This document shows, piece by piece, positions 36,901 to 48,940 of a DNA stretch of 64,000 nucleotides; the stretch's first letter is position 1, and each line of letters begins with the position of its first letter. The notes beneath the pieces are model-generated. The model was given only the letters and a program-made list of their open reading frames with translations. It ran no database searches and was not told the DNA's origin. The translations under genes were made by a program, and so were the position numbers. Origin of the DNA: a virus; IMG/VR virus record IMGVR_UViG_3300044974_001280, positions 62,001-126,000 of that record, one strand, 5' to 3'.

Positions 36901-37541
36901 TTGGCGGTGGCTATCTGAGCGAATTTTGTATTCATAAAGATCACCCAGCTTTGGTGACAGGTCAAACTTTTACTAATTTAGTTAAACCCAATTTTGCCGG
37001 TGGTGTGGTAGTGTACCCGGCCTTCAGACAATCCGATTATTTCTATTATGATGCGAATCTACCCAACTACTGGAAGCAGATTTCATACAGTCCGGTTACA
37101 GATGATTTTGTACAGGGACCTACTGCTACTAGAGAAGATTCTATGTTTCCTTTAAAGTGGGGTTTTGAAAGTTCTGATGAATGGCTGATTGGCAGATATA
37201 GTTGTGGCTCTTATTTCTTTTTAGGTCCCGTAACTTCATCCGTAGTTCAGGTTCAAGGTTCAACTTCTTTGGCATTCCAGCCAGTCCAGCAGGGTTCAAA
37301 TAATGCCATTATTATCCCTATTATCTTTCAATTTAGGACAACTGATAAGTTAGGTTATATTGGTGGATTTAGGGCAGATGGTAATCCAACCAATATTGTT
37401 TATACAAAAAAAATGGGCATTGATATTCAGGTAAAAAATCAAAGTCCTTTTTCTTTCGATCTAGAAGCGACAGGAAAATACAAGAATGACACCCTTTCTT
37501 CTCCTAATTTCTCTTCGCAAGGTGGTTTGAACGTTGGATAA
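33966..37541 (+). CDS. Large virion structural protein with fibronectin-like domain
   Basis: A 1,191-residue protein. The N-terminal helix (SSLVAQFLRLQKNSIEIING) and the following region look like an anchor to the tail. A helical stretch near 415-520 may form a coiled coil (LQSEIAQLDTAINTNRAQIN). A fibronectin-III/Ig-like domain follows at about 530-680, ending in VEIRIKSVSEAGWPDN and SDWSDSVIIGFP. The C-terminal ~300 residues are Gly/Tyr-rich (GSTGSYAGVGGGYLSEF). No catalytic motif is seen. It probably links baseplate to fibres. A GATAAATAG element overlaps its end. Confidence 0.55.
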   Translation: MAGTQNSVSSLVAQFLRLQKNSIEIINGLNEVATSTNDTVQIEMLDEAGFPSNVSIPAYGYLRSQIQRLDSNIQSLAGLGDNFSTVRNPDGTYSQIYKSEPLRDPTPLVNLQVPSTFSARDNWFFESFLSPLLYISLDVTGQIPDDADRILVKRIIANTDTDDKKAYFDTNLKGRNEISEQNFISELTGAGINYFVDEDIIPLPLRTIRNQGSFGVLSFYDDTVSTTDANGQTVQETRRNYKLNSVQYTDTSTGVQNGRTLNVGNVLLTSDGTRYEITSINISQTSVQLKRISGYQPVQIGNNSLSLLSTQFNARFVDVNVGYDERQGVFFKKIDDNYNIVASNWSPGIVFFSNELRINTTSGVQTLEQFYLTSVADLGQQLLAMAKEKKISAVSGLVPEPPSIVNSNFKVVQINTQLTQGTDIQTLNQKVALKATLQSEIAQLDTAINTNRAQINSLSTTSVTPFSKTSGNSLTSSIDTSLRTTTQNSQALTANLNSLTQQRVQKQQLLASVVSDINTLSTSTPQLTVDPKYRVRGFWAIPPPRINPSTGSQQVIQFIIEYRYLSDSGISPAVQQINFLDNNGQQKTGSFSNWNRVITDIRTKIYDPNTGTYTWAPELTDDADANNINQLDIPITSGEQVEIRIKSVSEAGWPDNPLTSDWSDSVIIGFPADASTQNTAAAVTTNLKDEAVLAIQQDLSSKGLDNLLSRQFTAGSKVFVLDTPAIASGFYDSNGNPVDLFQKLTDLQNEIVSLRATIERSVGVLEVQIVDSAGNSQIITSGQTIKLNAGYTNQIFTSPLTSDAGKIASSIYQLKLINTAAGILELSSVVPGGLNTVAGSSTTYSLPEGYNQSLRYGEIGISITSLTPADIIPPGSTGNANDESFQQLRQAAPYMSGNANSQFIYPRWKSVGLDQDLYVSTQPYSAGYNYQGNGQGLPQNGSSLIPYDPSVSTVPTASGTGPAVWNGNYTGSTGSYAGVGGGYLSEFCIHKDHPALVTGQTFTNLVKPNFAGGVVVYPAFRQSDYFYYDANLPNYWKQISYSPVTDDFVQGPTATREDSMFPLKWGFESSDEWLIGRYSCGSYFFLGPVTSSVVQVQGSTSLAFQPVQQGSNNAIIIPIIFQFRTTDKLGYIGGFRADGNPTNIVYTKKMGIDIQVKNQSPFSFDLEATGKYKNDTLSSPNFSSQGGLNVG

Positions 37542-37545
37542 ATAG
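37537..37545 (+). promoter_or_regulatory. Putative late promoter element, GATAAATA type
   Basis: GATAAATAG overlaps the stop codon of the previous gene, 45 bases before the ATG of the giant gene at 37591. Confidence 0.35.
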
Positions 37546-37590
37546 AGAGTAGATTAAACAGAATGATAGAGTTACTAAACCAGAATCTAA

Positions 37591-40500
37591 ATGCCAAATT
37601 GTTATAATTACTTAGTAAGTCAGGTAGGTTTACAAGCAGCAACTTATGATTACCAAGATTGTGTTGATGGGTCAACCGAACAACTTAATGTGGGAGCGGG
37701 TGCAACCGCTTCAATTTGTGCTATAGAAAATTCTGTTTTATTTATTATTGGTGAAGAAGGTGGGGTCTCACAAGAAAGCTCTTGTGGTTCGATTACCCCA
37801 ACTCCCACCCCCTCTATTACTCCCACCCCTACGCCTACACCATCGGTAACGAGTACCGTGACTCCAACCCCTACTCCAACTCCGTGTCTTACTTCGGCTC
37901 CTTGTTATGTCTATGAATATGAAAATTTCGACAATTTTTCAGTTGATCTAGAAAGTTGTTCCTGCCGACAGGAAGTTCTAAGCTTTGGACCTGACCAAGG
38001 ACTTACAGGGGGAACAGGATCTTTTGGTTTTTTTATAGGGGTAGCCCAGCCTGAAGTAAAAGGAGGAACGGCCGATTTCATCGGATCCACGGGACCCATT
38101 CAGAACAGTGTTGTCCCCGAAGATGCATGTTACTGCATGCAAGTTGTTAACATCTCTTACACCCAAACAGGATTTATTTCTTATACGGGTTGTAACAATC
38201 TGACAATATCAACGACGCTCAGCCCTAGAACAAGGATTCAGGTTTGTTATAAGGGGATCAATGCTGCTTTTAATGTAATTCCTGTCCCTGGATATAATTC
38301 AGGTTGTTGGAATACCGTAGTAGGATGTTCCCCAGGGGGTTTTTGTGGTTTTGAATGTAGATGTTATGAGTACAACAACACAACGGGAAATACTATTGCT
38401 GTCAATTATATTGATTGTGAAGGTGCAGTTCAAGCCATTGATCTTTCCACAGGTGATTCGGGAAGGTTGTGTGCCCGGGCAATTGTAGATAACGTTTCTA
38501 TTTTTACTAATGCCACTACTTGCGGATACAACAATTCTGCTCCTCTTTGTACAGGAGGAGTCTGTCCTACTCCTACTCCTACCCCAACCCCCACCCAGAC
38601 TCCTACCAACACTCAGACCCCCACCAATACTCAGACCCCCACCAATACTCAGACCCCTACCAACACCCCGACTCCTACCAACACCCAGACTCCTACCAAC
38701 ACTCAGACCCCCACCAATACTCAGACCCCTACCAACACCCCGACTCCTACCAGCACCCAGACTCCTACCAACACTCAGACTCCTACCAACACTCAGACTC
38801 CTACCAACACTCCAACCTCGAGCGTTACCCCTACCAACACCCAGACTCCTACCAACACCCAGACCCCTACCAACACCCAGACCCCTACCAACACCCAGAC
38901 TCCTACCAACACCCAGACCCCCACCAATACTCAGACCCCTACCAACACCCAGACTCCTACCAACACCCAGACTCCTACCAACACCCAGACTCCTACCAAC
39001 ACCCAGACTCCTAACTCAACCCCTTCTCAAACACCTAGCGTTACGCCCAGCGTAACTCCTACTGTTACCCCTACCAACACCCAGACCCCTACCAACACCC
39101 AGACCCCCACCAATACTCAGACCCCTACCAACACCCAGACTCCTACCAACACCCAGACCCCTACCAACACCCAGACTCCTACCAAAACTCCAACAAACAC
39201 CCCCACAAAAACCCCTAATAACACACCATCACAAACACCAAGCGTCACCCCAACCAATTCACCCACCCCTTCAAATACTCCAACTGTTTCTCCTTCCCCT
39301 GCCGGATCCACTGGATGTCCTCCTCAAGACATTTCTTGGAGTTTTTGGAATTTAAATAATATATTTGATAGGGTAGGTAGATTTTATGAAAATAACAATA
39401 CGGGGAACAGTCAGATTGCCACTGTTACCGTTTCGTCCACTCAACCCAACACTTCCTATTATAATGTTACAAATACCCCATATTTTGCTTTACTTTGTCC
39501 TAAAAATCCCCAGCTGACTGAAGCTTTGGGCCTGAATGTAAATCAGGTAACGGGAACGGAAGTATACACTTTCACTTTCGATAGACCAGTTACGGATCCT
39601 TCTCTAGCAATTTACTCTCTTGGAAGTGGAGGAACAACGGGAGTTGCTCAATTCACCAGTAACTTAGAAATTGTCTGTGTTCTGCAGGACCCAACCCTCT
39701 CTTTCCCATTAACTAAAACTGGTCCTAACGAAGTAACGGGAAATGAAAGTTTTGGAACTATTTATTTTCCAGGTACTCACACATCTATAAGTGTATCGAT
39801 AACTAATGCAATGGCTGTTAATTTCGTTTGGGGTATTTGCACTCAGGAACCCCCACCTTGTGAAGTTGATCTGATTATTGCATACGACATTTCAGTTTCA
39901 GCTGGCACTAACACCCCATACAATGGATCAATCATTGCAGAAAGACTAGTTTCTCTCCAGATAGTCAATAATTTTATCAATGAAATAAATTCGGGTAAAG
40001 TAAGAGTTGCAGCTTATTCTTGGTCAGATGTGTCTCCTGACCCCCAAATTCAGCCTTCTCTGAACAGTTTGCAGTTTTCATCTAATTATAACCAGATCTA
40101 TAATTATTTCTGCCAACAGTCGGTTTCTTATCCTTCCTGTCTGGACTATTCAGGGGTTTCTTTTCCTGGTGGTACCAATCCAGGATTGGGGATTAATACA
40201 GCTATTAGCCTGGCAACTTCCTATGGTAGACCCAATGCCAAGAAAGTTCTTGTTTTAATAGTTGATGGAAATCCGAGTACAAATCCTAGTTCACCTAATG
40301 CTTATCTTTTACAGCAAGCTACACTTTTCAAACAGTTGTCTCTTTATGGCATGCCTGGAACTTCAGAGATAGTTGTCATTGGAGTTGGTGGGAATTCTGA
40401 TGATCCAAATTTTACTGCTTGTTCGGTTAGCATTTCAGGAATTCCTACAGATTTGTGCTATTCATCTGCCTTATATTCCCAAGTTGCTTCCAATGACCCA

Positions 40501-43500
40501 ATCACAGGGAATCCAATGATGATCAACCTGGTGGGTCCAGGCCCAGGTCCTTCTTCCATCCAAAGTCTTTATAACAATACCCCAGGCCTACAAACTATTT
40601 ACAACGCCGCTCTTCAAGCTACTAATTTTATCTGCCCCAATAGCCCCTGTACTCAGGCTAATCTTTTCGTCAATGGGGATTTTCAAAATTCTGTAGCTTC
40701 CCAAACGGGTGGTTCTGTAGTAGGTTGGTCCCTTAGCAACGTGGATGTTAGAAGCATTAGATCAGCTTATTTTCCTAATTTCTTTGGCCCGAATTCAGAC
40801 AACGTCTTTATTAATTTATCCTCCTGTGCAGCCTTTGGGACCGTTCAACAAGCTTTAACACTCACTCCTGGTACTGTCTATATTTTAAGTTATAACATTG
40901 GCGCTAATAAACAAAATCTTGCTGACAATTCTTCGAGAACTGTTCAGGTTAGACTAAATGGGACTTTGTTATCCACTAATAACATACTCCCTAGTGCAGT
41001 AATCGGGACTACTTCCAATAACCCTTTCTTTGATTTTGGATGGGAAACTAAATCTGTTATTTTTACTGCTACCCAAATTTCAAATACTATCCAATTTAGG
41101 GGAAGCTCTCCAAATACTTGTTTCGGACCGGTTTTAGATAATGTTTGCTTGGTTGAGTCCAGTGCTTATCCAGTTCCATCCCCCACTCAGACTCCCTCAC
41201 AAACACCAACTCCCAGCATAACCCCGACAAACACCCCAACTCCTTCTACCACACCAATCATTTGTAATTGCTATAATTACTATAATGATAATGATCCGTG
41301 TCCACTTCCTGTAGTTGCCTGGTCCACTAAGCCTCTATCTGATCTGGGCCCTGGCGATTTTATTTATAACACCCCGAATTTAGCAGATCCTTTTAGCAAC
41401 TCTGCCAATTCTTTTTATGCTTTTGGACAGGACCCGTGTGATTTAGAGCCCCGCTGGCTTTTGCTAGGAACTGCATCGTCGGGACAAATTTCACTGTCTG
41501 GTGTTTGTGATGTTACCCCAACTCCAACCCCCTCCTCAACTCCAACCCCAACTCCTTCCGTATCTGACAATTTAGGAGTGTATACGGTGTTCATGAATAT
41601 CGAAGGGGCTTCGAGTGAGTCTTTTTCAGGAGAACCTGAAATACCAGGACCTACTCAAACCGCTAGTTCAACCCCAACCCCGAGTATCACCGCTTCTCCA
41701 ACCCCAACTTCGAGCGAGACCCCAACTCTAACTCCAACCCCAACGGAGACTGGAACCCCGACTCCAACCCCAAGTGAAACTGCTACTCAAACTCCAACCC
41801 CGAGCGAAACTGGTACCCCGACTCCAACTCCAACTAATAGTTTAACCCCTTCTGAATCTGCAACTCCTTCTCCAACCCCTACCCCAACGGTTACCCCTAC
41901 TGTATCCCCTACTCTTTCTCCTGTTGGTACTTGGTATCCCTTATACGGTAGGGGTAACGGGTACATCACTAGCCAACAAGCCTGTGATGCACATCTAATA
42001 GGTGAGCCTTGCGAGGTTTCATATGCCGATTGCGATCCCTCGGTAAATTTTGTTTCATTTTCTGTGCTTCCGGGGGAAAGTGGAACTTTCTGTGCCCAGT
42101 GGATAGTTTCAGATCCTTGTGATATAGTTTCACAGCAAGGAGGATGCACCAATCCTGGAGGAACTGGGTATATTTGCGCACCTCCTCCTACCCCTACTTT
42201 AACTTCTACTAGTCCTGCCCCTTGTTGTATAACTGCTAATAAATTCATTTCTCCACCCTTTCCTAATAACGTTTTTCCTAGTACAAGTTGGTTGTATAGA
42301 TCAATTAATTGGAATGGTGTTACTATTACAGCTTCAACTACAACACCTAATGCACTGAGAATCGCGGCACCCGAACCTACTTACGGTTGCGACATTCAGC
42401 AAATTATTTTCGATTCCTATAATAACAAATATTCAGGATTGATCGATACTTTCTACTCTTCGCCGGTTAATGCTAATTATACCCTGAATTTCAGCCAACC
42501 AATTTCTACAATTACTTTAAGGATTTTGTACCTTAGTGTAGATGAAAACAGTAATTCAGAGTTTATCTATTTTACAACAAACACTGGAACTCCTAGTCTA
42601 GAACCAGTTATTTGGTGCGGTGATAGATCAAGTTTTGAAATAGGAACCAATGTAAACGGTAGCTATATAAAAAATCTCTTAACAACCGTTCCTGGCAATT
42701 ATGACGATGAGGTTTCTCTGGTTGTGGAAATTAAGAACCCCTTGGGCTTCTCAAGCCTAACCTTAACTAATGTTTGGCCACCTAATCCAGGCAGCAGCAG
42801 TCCAGCGGGAGTTGGTTTTGATATTTGTGAGTGCTCAAACCCTACTGCCACTGTAACCCCGAGTGTCACCCCTACTAACACCCCGACACCTAGTATCACT
42901 CCTACTAACTCCCCAACCCCTAGCATTACTCCTTCTATTAGTGTAACACCGAGCGTCACCCCTACTAACACCCCGACTCCGAGTATCACTCCTACTAACA
43001 CCCCGACCCCGAGTATCACTCCTACTAACACCCCGACCCCGAGTATCACTCCTACTAATACTCCGACCCCTAGTACCACCCCTACCAACACACCAACCCC
43101 GAGTATCACCCCTACCAACACACCAACCCCGAGTATCACCCCTACTAGCACCCCGACCCCGAGTGTTACCCCGAGTGTTACCCCTACTCCTATTATTTAC
43201 GATTGTATCAGATGGTGTATCGCAAACACAAATTCGTATCCCGTTACTATCACTGTTACCAGATGCGATGGCACTTCACAACCTTTTTCCCTTTCTGCTT
43301 TTTCTGAAATCTGCAATATCTGCCTCAGAAATGTGACCACCATTGCGGGTGTTATAGCAACCGATACAGGTAGACTTTGCACTTTCTTACCCAAACTTTT
43401 TGATTACAATTCTTCCTTTGGAGTTCTAAGAACAAATCCAAAATTAACAGGAAATGTGAAATTAACACTGGACTCTAATGGTTCAGTTTGGATGAATTCA

Positions 43501-46500
43501 ATGGATGCAAATCCAGTTCTTAGCGATCAAAGATTCAAAAAATACCGAGTTTCGGGACAAAACGCCTATTCTAAAGATCTGTACAGATTCTTCATGAACG
43601 GAACCGTGCCAGAAAATGTTATTTTTGAAGTTGCAAAACTTACTGATGGGGAGGACCGGCCAGTGGAAGGCTTTAGCTCTCAGTACGATTTCTTCTATGG
43701 CTCTGGTGCCTCTACACTTGTTGATAGAAATTACAACGAGAATTTCCGGTACTTCCAGCCATTGTGGTTGCGGGATGAGATTCCAGATTTCTTTGTCATC
43801 TTTAAAATCCCGGGGCCTTTGAGTTATCCGTATTCGACAAACCAAACCGAAATTCTGAGCGGGACCCAGTACAAAATTATTCAAGACGTCAATTCACCTG
43901 ATCCTTTTGTCATCTCTTATGGGGTTGATAATTTTGCCCGGCCTATTTTGTATAGGGCTGGAGAATTTATGGTTGGAAATTCTGTTTACTCAACCTACGA
44001 AATTGTATCAGGATCTGGTAAAGTTGTGCTAATGAACGAGACTCTTTTCCAGCCTGAAGTTGATGACGTTAATTCATACTTCAACAGTAAAATCCTTCCA
44101 AACGCGGCTGCTATAGCAACTTTTGATCTTCGAGAGGACACCGTTATAGGTAAATATATTAGATCTATCATTAACGATCCTGGATTTTCTTCAGCTCCTT
44201 TGGATTTCTCCTATCAGCTTAATGCCTTTACTTACTACCAAGGAGTAGATATCAAAACAGGTAGTTATAGTAAAAAAGGGGAGTTGATGTACGATTTCTT
44301 GATTTCCAACAACTCCACCCCCCAGATAGATTTCGAGAATTATGTGACAGGAGGTTTTGAGAGAAATGGGATCATAATTCCCAATTTATTGAATTTAGAA
44401 TTTCTCTTTAATGATCCTGATTCTGATTTATATTCCATCAACAGATATTTTGGTCTGTATGTTTCCAGAAATGATTTAGGAAGTTTTAAATTGAATGGAG
44501 ATTTCTTCTATCAATATCGTAACCTGTCCGGCAACAACAATCTACCTAAACCTTCCACCAATAATGTCGGATATGCTAGTAGTACTGACCCTAATTATTT
44601 GAGTAGCACGACCGGAGTCAGACTTTTCTATCAAGAGGCAAATTCTTGGATTCCTGGCTCCTATGATGTAAATGTTTTAGAGCCACAGAAGCTTTTCTAT
44701 ATCACCGATAAAAACGACAAATTTTATTCCCTCCTCAGAAATGAAAATTACGATTCCACCACCCAAACTTGGTCCAACAACACCCCGGTAAGTGGTCAAT
44801 TCGGACCTCTTTTGCCTTCTGGTAATTTCGGAACTGAGTCGAATATGGAAATGAAATCCGGTAATTTAGTTGTGTTCAATAGGCAACTAAATCTACTTGA
44901 TTTTACCGGCCCCAATGAAAGAATAGGTGGTTTTTCGGGTTTTTTACCTGAATCTTCCGGTCACGCCAACATTAATATCCAGTTTTTATCAACTTTTAAT
45001 AGCAGTACTCCAGTTACCTTCAAGATCATTTGGCCGAATGGAACTAGAGGACCTTTAAATGAAAAATACGACCTGATTCAATCTTCCTTATTGGGAGGCA
45101 GCGTTCTCAATTGGCAGGCTGGAAGTTCTTATAACAACGGCAACACCCACTATTTCAATTTCTCTCAGGGCCAAACGTCCCAAGTCGCATCTTCGTTTGT
45201 TCAATGTGTTCTCTCCATCAGCAGCACTATCTGGGATTCTGCTAATTCTGACAATAACGCTATCATTAGAGCCAGAAACAGCGGAGCGAATTACAACACA
45301 GATTTTAAGATTGCAGTCTTTTCTGACTATGATTCTTTTGAGTCTTCTTATGCCGGAATTTGGTCCAGCACGGCCGGCTATTCCGCAGGTCAAATTGTCT
45401 CCTATTTTAATGTCTACTACACAGCTTCTTCTGCCATTACAGCCCCAAGTTCCGGCAACACGAATCCTCCTCCTACGGAGGATAACACTTGGCAAAATTA
45501 CTTCACCTTTACAACTTCAGGTCTGATTAAAATTGAGAACTATGACGTTTCAGCTTTAGATAGAAATCTGAATTTCGTTGGTGGTACTGATTTCTCTAAA
45601 TCTAGAGTTGCCTTTTCAATCAACGAGAAAGATAAAATTACCCCTGGCAAATGGATCGAAGTGGAAGGAGGTAGGGGAGTGGTAGGTTCCGTTTCTAGAA
45701 TTTCCTCGGTTACCAGATACGTCGACCGTCCAATCTACAATAATAATCCCTCCTTGACTTCGGGCACCGTGACTGAATTCAGGGGCTACAATGAATTTTT
45801 GGTCGCAAGTTTGGAAGATACTAAAGCTATTATCAGCCTGGGTAGTGATGGCAATTTCAATGTTTGGGATGTAGCTACTCTCTACTCAGGTGCTTTCAGT
45901 TTCTTCGATCTGAAAGATTTTGACTACGATTTTCTATCCTCTAAATACGGAGAAACACCAACCCCTGAATTCCATCGATATTTCCAACTTGTTCCTGATC
46001 AACCTGGTCAAATCGTAGAGGGTGTAAAATACATCGTAAGGAGTGGTGAAATACTGGTTGATAAAGGTTCACCCACGGAGAGGATTTTAGGCCCAGGCTC
46101 TGCCTTTATTGGCACTACGGTCAACTATTTCCAGGATATATTATTCTCTGAAACTGGAACTCTTTCTGTCGTGTATCCAGCAGTTTTCAGCCAGGTTGGT
46201 TGGGTAGACCCTCAGACCCCCTACCCTACAACAATTGTCCCCGAGCAAAATCTGAACTCGTTTGAGGGTTTTTACGGAATTCAATCCATCTCTAACGAAA
46301 TGCCGATCCCAAATCCTCTTGAAAAGGCAGAGTTATTTGAATATGGTAAGCTTGAAACAGAATACCAGTATCTCTGGGAAAACTTCACCCAGACCCGGGC
46401 CAATTTTTCTAGAATAGTGCCTTTCGTGAACAAATGGGGATTCTTAGGTGGCACCGACGCCAGGGGCAATGTTTACAGACTGAATTCTTCTCCTGCATTC

Positions 46501-48927
46501 AGCCCCACCAATTTTTCCCCTAGTTTTCAGAAAGAAAGCCCAGATCCTCGATATCTGACCCACGAGTGGTTGATTCTTCAGGGGGTTCCTCCTCAGTTCC
46601 CAATTGATGATATTTCAAAACAGAAAAGTTATCTGCCGGGCGAGGTTGATTTTCAGAAATTGCGTAGTGGCAATCCTAATTACGCCCTGTACTTTAATTC
46701 ATTCTTTACTGTCTCAACCGCAGATTATCCAGCTCCCTACTACAGCCTGAAATATCAGGGGTACGAATACTTTAGCAACCTCAATTTCAATTATGCCACC
46801 GGTTTTTATGAAACGGTCTTTAGGGGAGTAAAGATAGTACTGAAGAAAAGAAGCAGTGTTACGAACCCCAAATCAGAGCTTGAAAAATACATTATCAACT
46901 ACAGAGGGTATGAAAATTACAATTTCTCTGCCATCCTCAAAGTTGTGCCGGAGGATGATTCTGAAATCCAAAGTCCAGTTAGGTATGAGTTTATTGAAAA
47001 CGTGCAACAAAAATGTGTCCTCTTGGTAGTGTACGTCGTCATTAAAGATTACAGAGCTTTACCTTTGGGGTCGACTGGAGGAACTGGAGGAACACCCTAC
47101 CTGGATTATCTGCTGATGTATTGCATGAGTGACAAGAAAGAGGCCACGGACGTTGGAACAACAGGAGCTACGGGTCCTACTGGATCACCTCTCTACGATA
47201 TTGCTGATATCAAGTTGTCTGCGGCCTTGAATCTCTCCACTACTTCAGACAGTTCAGTTACTCTATTTTCTAATTCTGGAAAAATCTTCACCATTGAAAA
47301 TCCAGATTTTGACACCGATTTAAGAGAAGAGATCAATTTGTTTTACCCAATAGGATCTACCGGGTCCGTCTCCGATACCGGACCTGGTAGTTTCTACGTC
47401 CCCAGTCAGTCTTACACTTACCCCTGGCCAGTTGGAAGATCCCAAAATTTAGTTGATTTTCAAGCTATCGAGCCAGGAGCCTATGAATTCCAAATTCCCT
47501 TTGCGTTCTCCTCGCCAGTTACAATCCCAGTAGGACCAAGATCAGCCTACGCTAATTATCCAGTTTTTCAAGTAGACGGGGGAGAAGATTATTTCGACTT
47601 TATTCTAAAAAGAATTTCCCTATCCCAAATTTATTTGCGTGTTAATAACGAAAGCCCCTATATTAGTTATACTACTTACGATTGGGATCCGATTGCTGAA
47701 AGTACCCTGGTTTCTCAGAATTCTTTTCAAGTTTCTTTTACTGAGCCAACTGCTCTCTATAAACCAACTGGCTTATATCCAGTCAAGAGCTACGAAGGGC
47801 CTCAAACTCTAGGCACTAGTGTTGTTACCAGTTATCAGATTGAAAACGGTGGTTCCGAGCTGGCCAGTGATATTTTAAGGTATGGAGGCGCATACGAACC
47901 TTTGTTTAAGAAGGTGCTCAGATTCAAGGGTGATAAAACGGATTCAATCTCCGGCAACCCAGGGGCAGACATTACTTTCAGAAACTGTACCTTTGCCCCC
48001 GAGCAAGAAGGATTTGGTCTCATAGAAAATCTGGCTTTTTCTAAAGTCTCTCTGGATCAAAATATTCTTCAGGCTTCTCAGAATTTGCCACAAGGACCGG
48101 TGTTTCCTTTAGTGGGTCAATCACCAATTTCCTACAAGAATTTCTCAGTCTTCCTTTCCAGCTGGGATCCTGGCTACTACAATCTTTGGACCTCGGCTAC
48201 AACCCAGAATCCAGTTGCCGGAACTAGATCGATGAAGGAGAACAAAAGTTTTCTGGGTTCAAAGATGATGCAGACCCCCTACACTGTTACCATCTACACT
48301 TTCATCACTCTAGAACTGGTGAGAACATCAGGCAACACCAATGTCGATGCGATTAACACTCAGGCGGTTGCCGCGGTTCCTGCCATTCAAAATTTAAACC
48401 CCTCCACTTCTAACACTGGGGTAGGACAATTAGGAAATTATCTCAGTAATGTTGATTTACCCGTTTTCGATCAAGACATCTTCCCCCAAGTGGAAATCTT
48501 CTGGCAAAGGAACGAAATTTCCAACACCGTCATCGGTTCTATCAGATTGGATAGGATCTTAAGAAGGTATCTGTTAAATTCCGGGGTTAGCCAGGTTTTC
48601 GTCGACAACATGGTGAGCGAGTTTGGATTGGGGAATCCCAACAGCATCTACGACGATATCAACACCTACATTGACCAGAATATAGTTCCTATCTACGAAG
48701 GGATTACTTTTGATCTGTTTGTCAAGAAGACAGGAGAGGCGTTAACAACAACTGAATTATTGGTAAGAGGAGATCTTATTAATCCAGATCGGATCAGATA
48801 TGGTTACTATCAACAAAATAACTACAGATTAACTAAAATCACCGATTTGATTTACTCTTTCGAATATCCTCTAACGGTCGGTCAAAATTATTCCTTGACT
48901 TTCTCCTTCAGAATCCAGAAAATTTAA
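37591..48927 (+). CDS. Giant modular virion adhesin, 3,778 aa, with vWA domain and Thr/Pro linkers
   Basis: The largest gene in the window. The C-terminal core (about 1934-3778) looks like a conserved baseplate or fibre-base protein, beginning [19 protein letters not shown]. The first ~1,930 residues are a chain of modules joined by mucin-like Thr/Pro linkers. Cysteine modules lie near 3-65, 98-255, 256-320, 1224-1309, 1447-1533 and 1870-1933. A von Willebrand A domain lies near 759-1017 with a full MIDAS: D766-I-S768-V-S770, T862 in GGTNPG, and D892 in LIVDGN. A galactose-binding/DUF642-like domain lies near 1022-1190 ([11 protein letters not shown], then GWSLSNVDV). Beta domains lie near 573-757 and 1544-1750. 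Metal-dependent adhesion to the host surface is the likely role. Base composition and Cys content differ between the two halves, suggesting module acquisition. Confidence 0.75.
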   Translation: MPNCYNYLVSQVGLQAATYDYQDCVDGSTEQLNVGAGATASICAIENSVLFIIGEEGGVSQESSCGSITPTPTPSITPTPTPTPSVTSTVTPTPTPTPCLTSAPCYVYEYENFDNFSVDLESCSCRQEVLSFGPDQGLTGGTGSFGFFIGVAQPEVKGGTADFIGSTGPIQNSVVPEDACYCMQVVNISYTQTGFISYTGCNNLTISTTLSPRTRIQVCYKGINAAFNVIPVPGYNSGCWNTVVGCSPGGFCGFECRCYEYNNTTGNTIAVNYIDCEGAVQAIDLSTGDSGRLCARAIVDNVSIFTNATTCGYNNSAPLCTGGVCPTPTPTPTPTQTPTNTQTPTNTQTPTNTQTPTNTPTPTNTQTPTNTQTPTNTQTPTNTPTPTSTQTPTNTQTPTNTQTPTNTPTSSVTPTNTQTPTNTQTPTNTQTPTNTQTPTNTQTPTNTQTPTNTQTPTNTQTPTNTQTPTNTQTPNSTPSQTPSVTPSVTPTVTPTNTQTPTNTQTPTNTQTPTNTQTPTNTQTPTNTQTPTKTPTNTPTKTPNNTPSQTPSVTPTNSPTPSNTPTVSPSPAGSTGCPPQDISWSFWNLNNIFDRVGRFYENNNTGNSQIATVTVSSTQPNTSYYNVTNTPYFALLCPKNPQLTEALGLNVNQVTGTEVYTFTFDRPVTDPSLAIYSLGSGGTTGVAQFTSNLEIVCVLQDPTLSFPLTKTGPNEVTGNESFGTIYFPGTHTSISVSITNAMAVNFVWGICTQEPPPCEVDLIIAYDISVSAGTNTPYNGSIIAERLVSLQIVNNFINEINSGKVRVAAYSWSDVSPDPQIQPSLNSLQFSSNYNQIYNYFCQQSVSYPSCLDYSGVSFPGGTNPGLGINTAISLATSYGRPNAKKVLVLIVDGNPSTNPSSPNAYLLQQATLFKQLSLYGMPGTSEIVVIGVGGNSDDPNFTACSVSISGIPTDLCYSSALYSQVASNDPITGNPMMINLVGPGPGPSSIQSLYNNTPGLQTIYNAALQATNFICPNSPCTQANLFVNGDFQNSVASQTGGSVVGWSLSNVDVRSIRSAYFPNFFGPNSDNVFINLSSCAAFGTVQQALTLTPGTVYILSYNIGANKQNLADNSSRTVQVRLNGTLLSTNNILPSAVIGTTSNNPFFDFGWETKSVIFTATQISNTIQFRGSSPNTCFGPVLDNVCLVESSAYPVPSPTQTPSQTPTPSITPTNTPTPSTTPIICNCYNYYNDNDPCPLPVVAWSTKPLSDLGPGDFIYNTPNLADPFSNSANSFYAFGQDPCDLEPRWLLLGTASSGQISLSGVCDVTPTPTPSSTPTPTPSVSDNLGVYTVFMNIEGASSESFSGEPEIPGPTQTASSTPTPSITASPTPTSSETPTLTPTPTETGTPTPTPSETATQTPTPSETGTPTPTPTNSLTPSESATPSPTPTPTVTPTVSPTLSPVGTWYPLYGRGNGYITSQQACDAHLIGEPCEVSYADCDPSVNFVSFSVLPGESGTFCAQWIVSDPCDIVSQQGGCTNPGGTGYICAPPPTPTLTSTSPAPCCITANKFISPPFPNNVFPSTSWLYRSINWNGVTITASTTTPNALRIAAPEPTYGCDIQQIIFDSYNNKYSGLIDTFYSSPVNANYTLNFSQPISTITLRILYLSVDENSNSEFIYFTTNTGTPSLEPVIWCGDRSSFEIGTNVNGSYIKNLLTTVPGNYDDEVSLVVEIKNPLGFSSLTLTNVWPPNPGSSSPAGVGFDICECSNPTATVTPSVTPTNTPTPSITPTNSPTPSITPSISVTPSVTPTNTPTPSITPTNTPTPSITPTNTPTPSITPTNTPTPSTTPTNTPTPSITPTNTPTPSITPTSTPTPSVTPSVTPTPIIYDCIRWCIANTNSYPVTITVTRCDGTSQPFSLSAFSEICNICLRNVTTIAGVIATDTGRLCTFLPKLFDYNSSFGVLRTNPKLTGNVKLTLDSNGSVWMNSMDANPVLSDQRFKKYRVSGQNAYSKDLYRFFMNGTVPENVIFEVAKLTDGEDRPVEGFSSQYDFFYGSGASTLVDRNYNENFRYFQPLWLRDEIPDFFVIFKIPGPLSYPYSTNQTEILSGTQYKIIQDVNSPDPFVISYGVDNFARPILYRAGEFMVGNSVYSTYEIVSGSGKVVLMNETLFQPEVDDVNSYFNSKILPNAAAIATFDLREDTVIGKYIRSIINDPGFSSAPLDFSYQLNAFTYYQGVDIKTGSYSKKGELMYDFLISNNSTPQIDFENYVTGGFERNGIIIPNLLNLEFLFNDPDSDLYSINRYFGLYVSRNDLGSFKLNGDFFYQYRNLSGNNNLPKPSTNNVGYASSTDPNYLSSTTGVRLFYQEANSWIPGSYDVNVLEPQKLFYITDKNDKFYSLLRNENYDSTTQTWSNNTPVSGQFGPLLPSGNFGTESNMEMKSGNLVVFNRQLNLLDFTGPNERIGGFSGFLPESSGHANINIQFLSTFNSSTPVTFKIIWPNGTRGPLNEKYDLIQSSLLGGSVLNWQAGSSYNNGNTHYFNFSQGQTSQVASSFVQCVLSISSTIWDSANSDNNAIIRARNSGANYNTDFKIAVFSDYDSFESSYAGIWSSTAGYSAGQIVSYFNVYYTASSAITAPSSGNTNPPPTEDNTWQNYFTFTTSGLIKIENYDVSALDRNLNFVGGTDFSKSRVAFSINEKDKITPGKWIEVEGGRGVVGSVSRISSVTRYVDRPIYNNNPSLTSGTVTEFRGYNEFLVASLEDTKAIISLGSDGNFNVWDVATLYSGAFSFFDLKDFDYDFLSSKYGETPTPEFHRYFQLVPDQPGQIVEGVKYIVRSGEILVDKGSPTERILGPGSAFIGTTVNYFQDILFSETGTLSVVYPAVFSQVGWVDPQTPYPTTIVPEQNLNSFEGFYGIQSISNEMPIPNPLEKAELFEYGKLETEYQYLWENFTQTRANFSRIVPFVNKWGFLGGTDARGNVYRLNSSPAFSPTNFSPSFQKESPDPRYLTHEWLILQGVPPQFPIDDISKQKSYLPGEVDFQKLRSGNPNYALYFNSFFTVSTADYPAPYYSLKYQGYEYFSNLNFNYATGFYETVFRGVKIVLKKRSSVTNPKSELEKYIINYRGYENYNFSAILKVVPEDDSEIQSPVRYEFIENVQQKCVLLVVYVVIKDYRALPLGSTGGTGGTPYLDYLLMYCMSDKKEATDVGTTGATGPTGSPLYDIADIKLSAALNLSTTSDSSVTLFSNSGKIFTIENPDFDTDLREEINLFYPIGSTGSVSDTGPGSFYVPSQSYTYPWPVGRSQNLVDFQAIEPGAYEFQIPFAFSSPVTIPVGPRSAYANYPVFQVDGGEDYFDFILKRISLSQIYLRVNNESPYISYTTYDWDPIAESTLVSQNSFQVSFTEPTALYKPTGLYPVKSYEGPQTLGTSVVTSYQIENGGSELASDILRYGGAYEPLFKKVLRFKGDKTDSISGNPGADITFRNCTFAPEQEGFGLIENLAFSKVSLDQNILQASQNLPQGPVFPLVGQSPISYKNFSVFLSSWDPGYYNLWTSATTQNPVAGTRSMKENKSFLGSKMMQTPYTVTIYTFITLELVRTSGNTNVDAINTQAVAAVPAIQNLNPSTSNTGVGQLGNYLSNVDLPVFDQDIFPQVEIFWQRNEISNTVIGSIRLDRILRRYLLNSGVSQVFVDNMVSEFGLGNPNSIYDDINTYIDQNIVPIYEGITFDLFVKKTGEALTTTELLVRGDLINPDRIRYGYYQQNNYRLTKITDLIYSFEYPLTVGQNYSLTFSFRIQKI
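38566..39300 (+). repeat. TPTNTQ mucin-like repeat array
   Basis: About 30 copies of an 18-bp unit encoding TPTNTQ (variants [18 protein letters not shown]), in two blocks separated by a Ser/Val-rich spacer near 39020-39070, covering about residues 326-571 of the giant protein. The 18-bp period keeps all three plus-strand frames largely free of stops. Confidence 0.9.
41651..41925 (+). repeat. Thr/Pro/Ser/Glu-rich linker repeats
   Basis: A low-complexity linker of the giant protein made of TPTPS, SETPT and ETGTP units between two cysteine modules. It differs from the TPTNTQ array by regular Glu residues. Confidence 0.75.
42841..43190 (+). repeat. [10 protein letters not shown] linker repeats
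   Basis: Tandem 30-bp units encoding [10 protein letters not shown] with variants ([20 protein letters not shown]). This is the last linker before the final cysteine module and the conserved core of the giant protein. Confidence 0.85.
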
Positions 48928-48940
48928 TTTTTAAGAGTCT

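Noticed and set aside
38510-39055. Long alternative reading frames (Pro/Leu/Arg-rich and His/Tyr/Ser-rich) across the Thr/Pro repeat array
   Set aside because: They arise because an 18-bp repeat keeps all frames open; the residues are periodic artefacts inside a continuous 11-kb frame.
38566-43190. CRISPR array
   Set aside because: The tandem repeats have no unique spacers, are in frame and encode a continuous protein.
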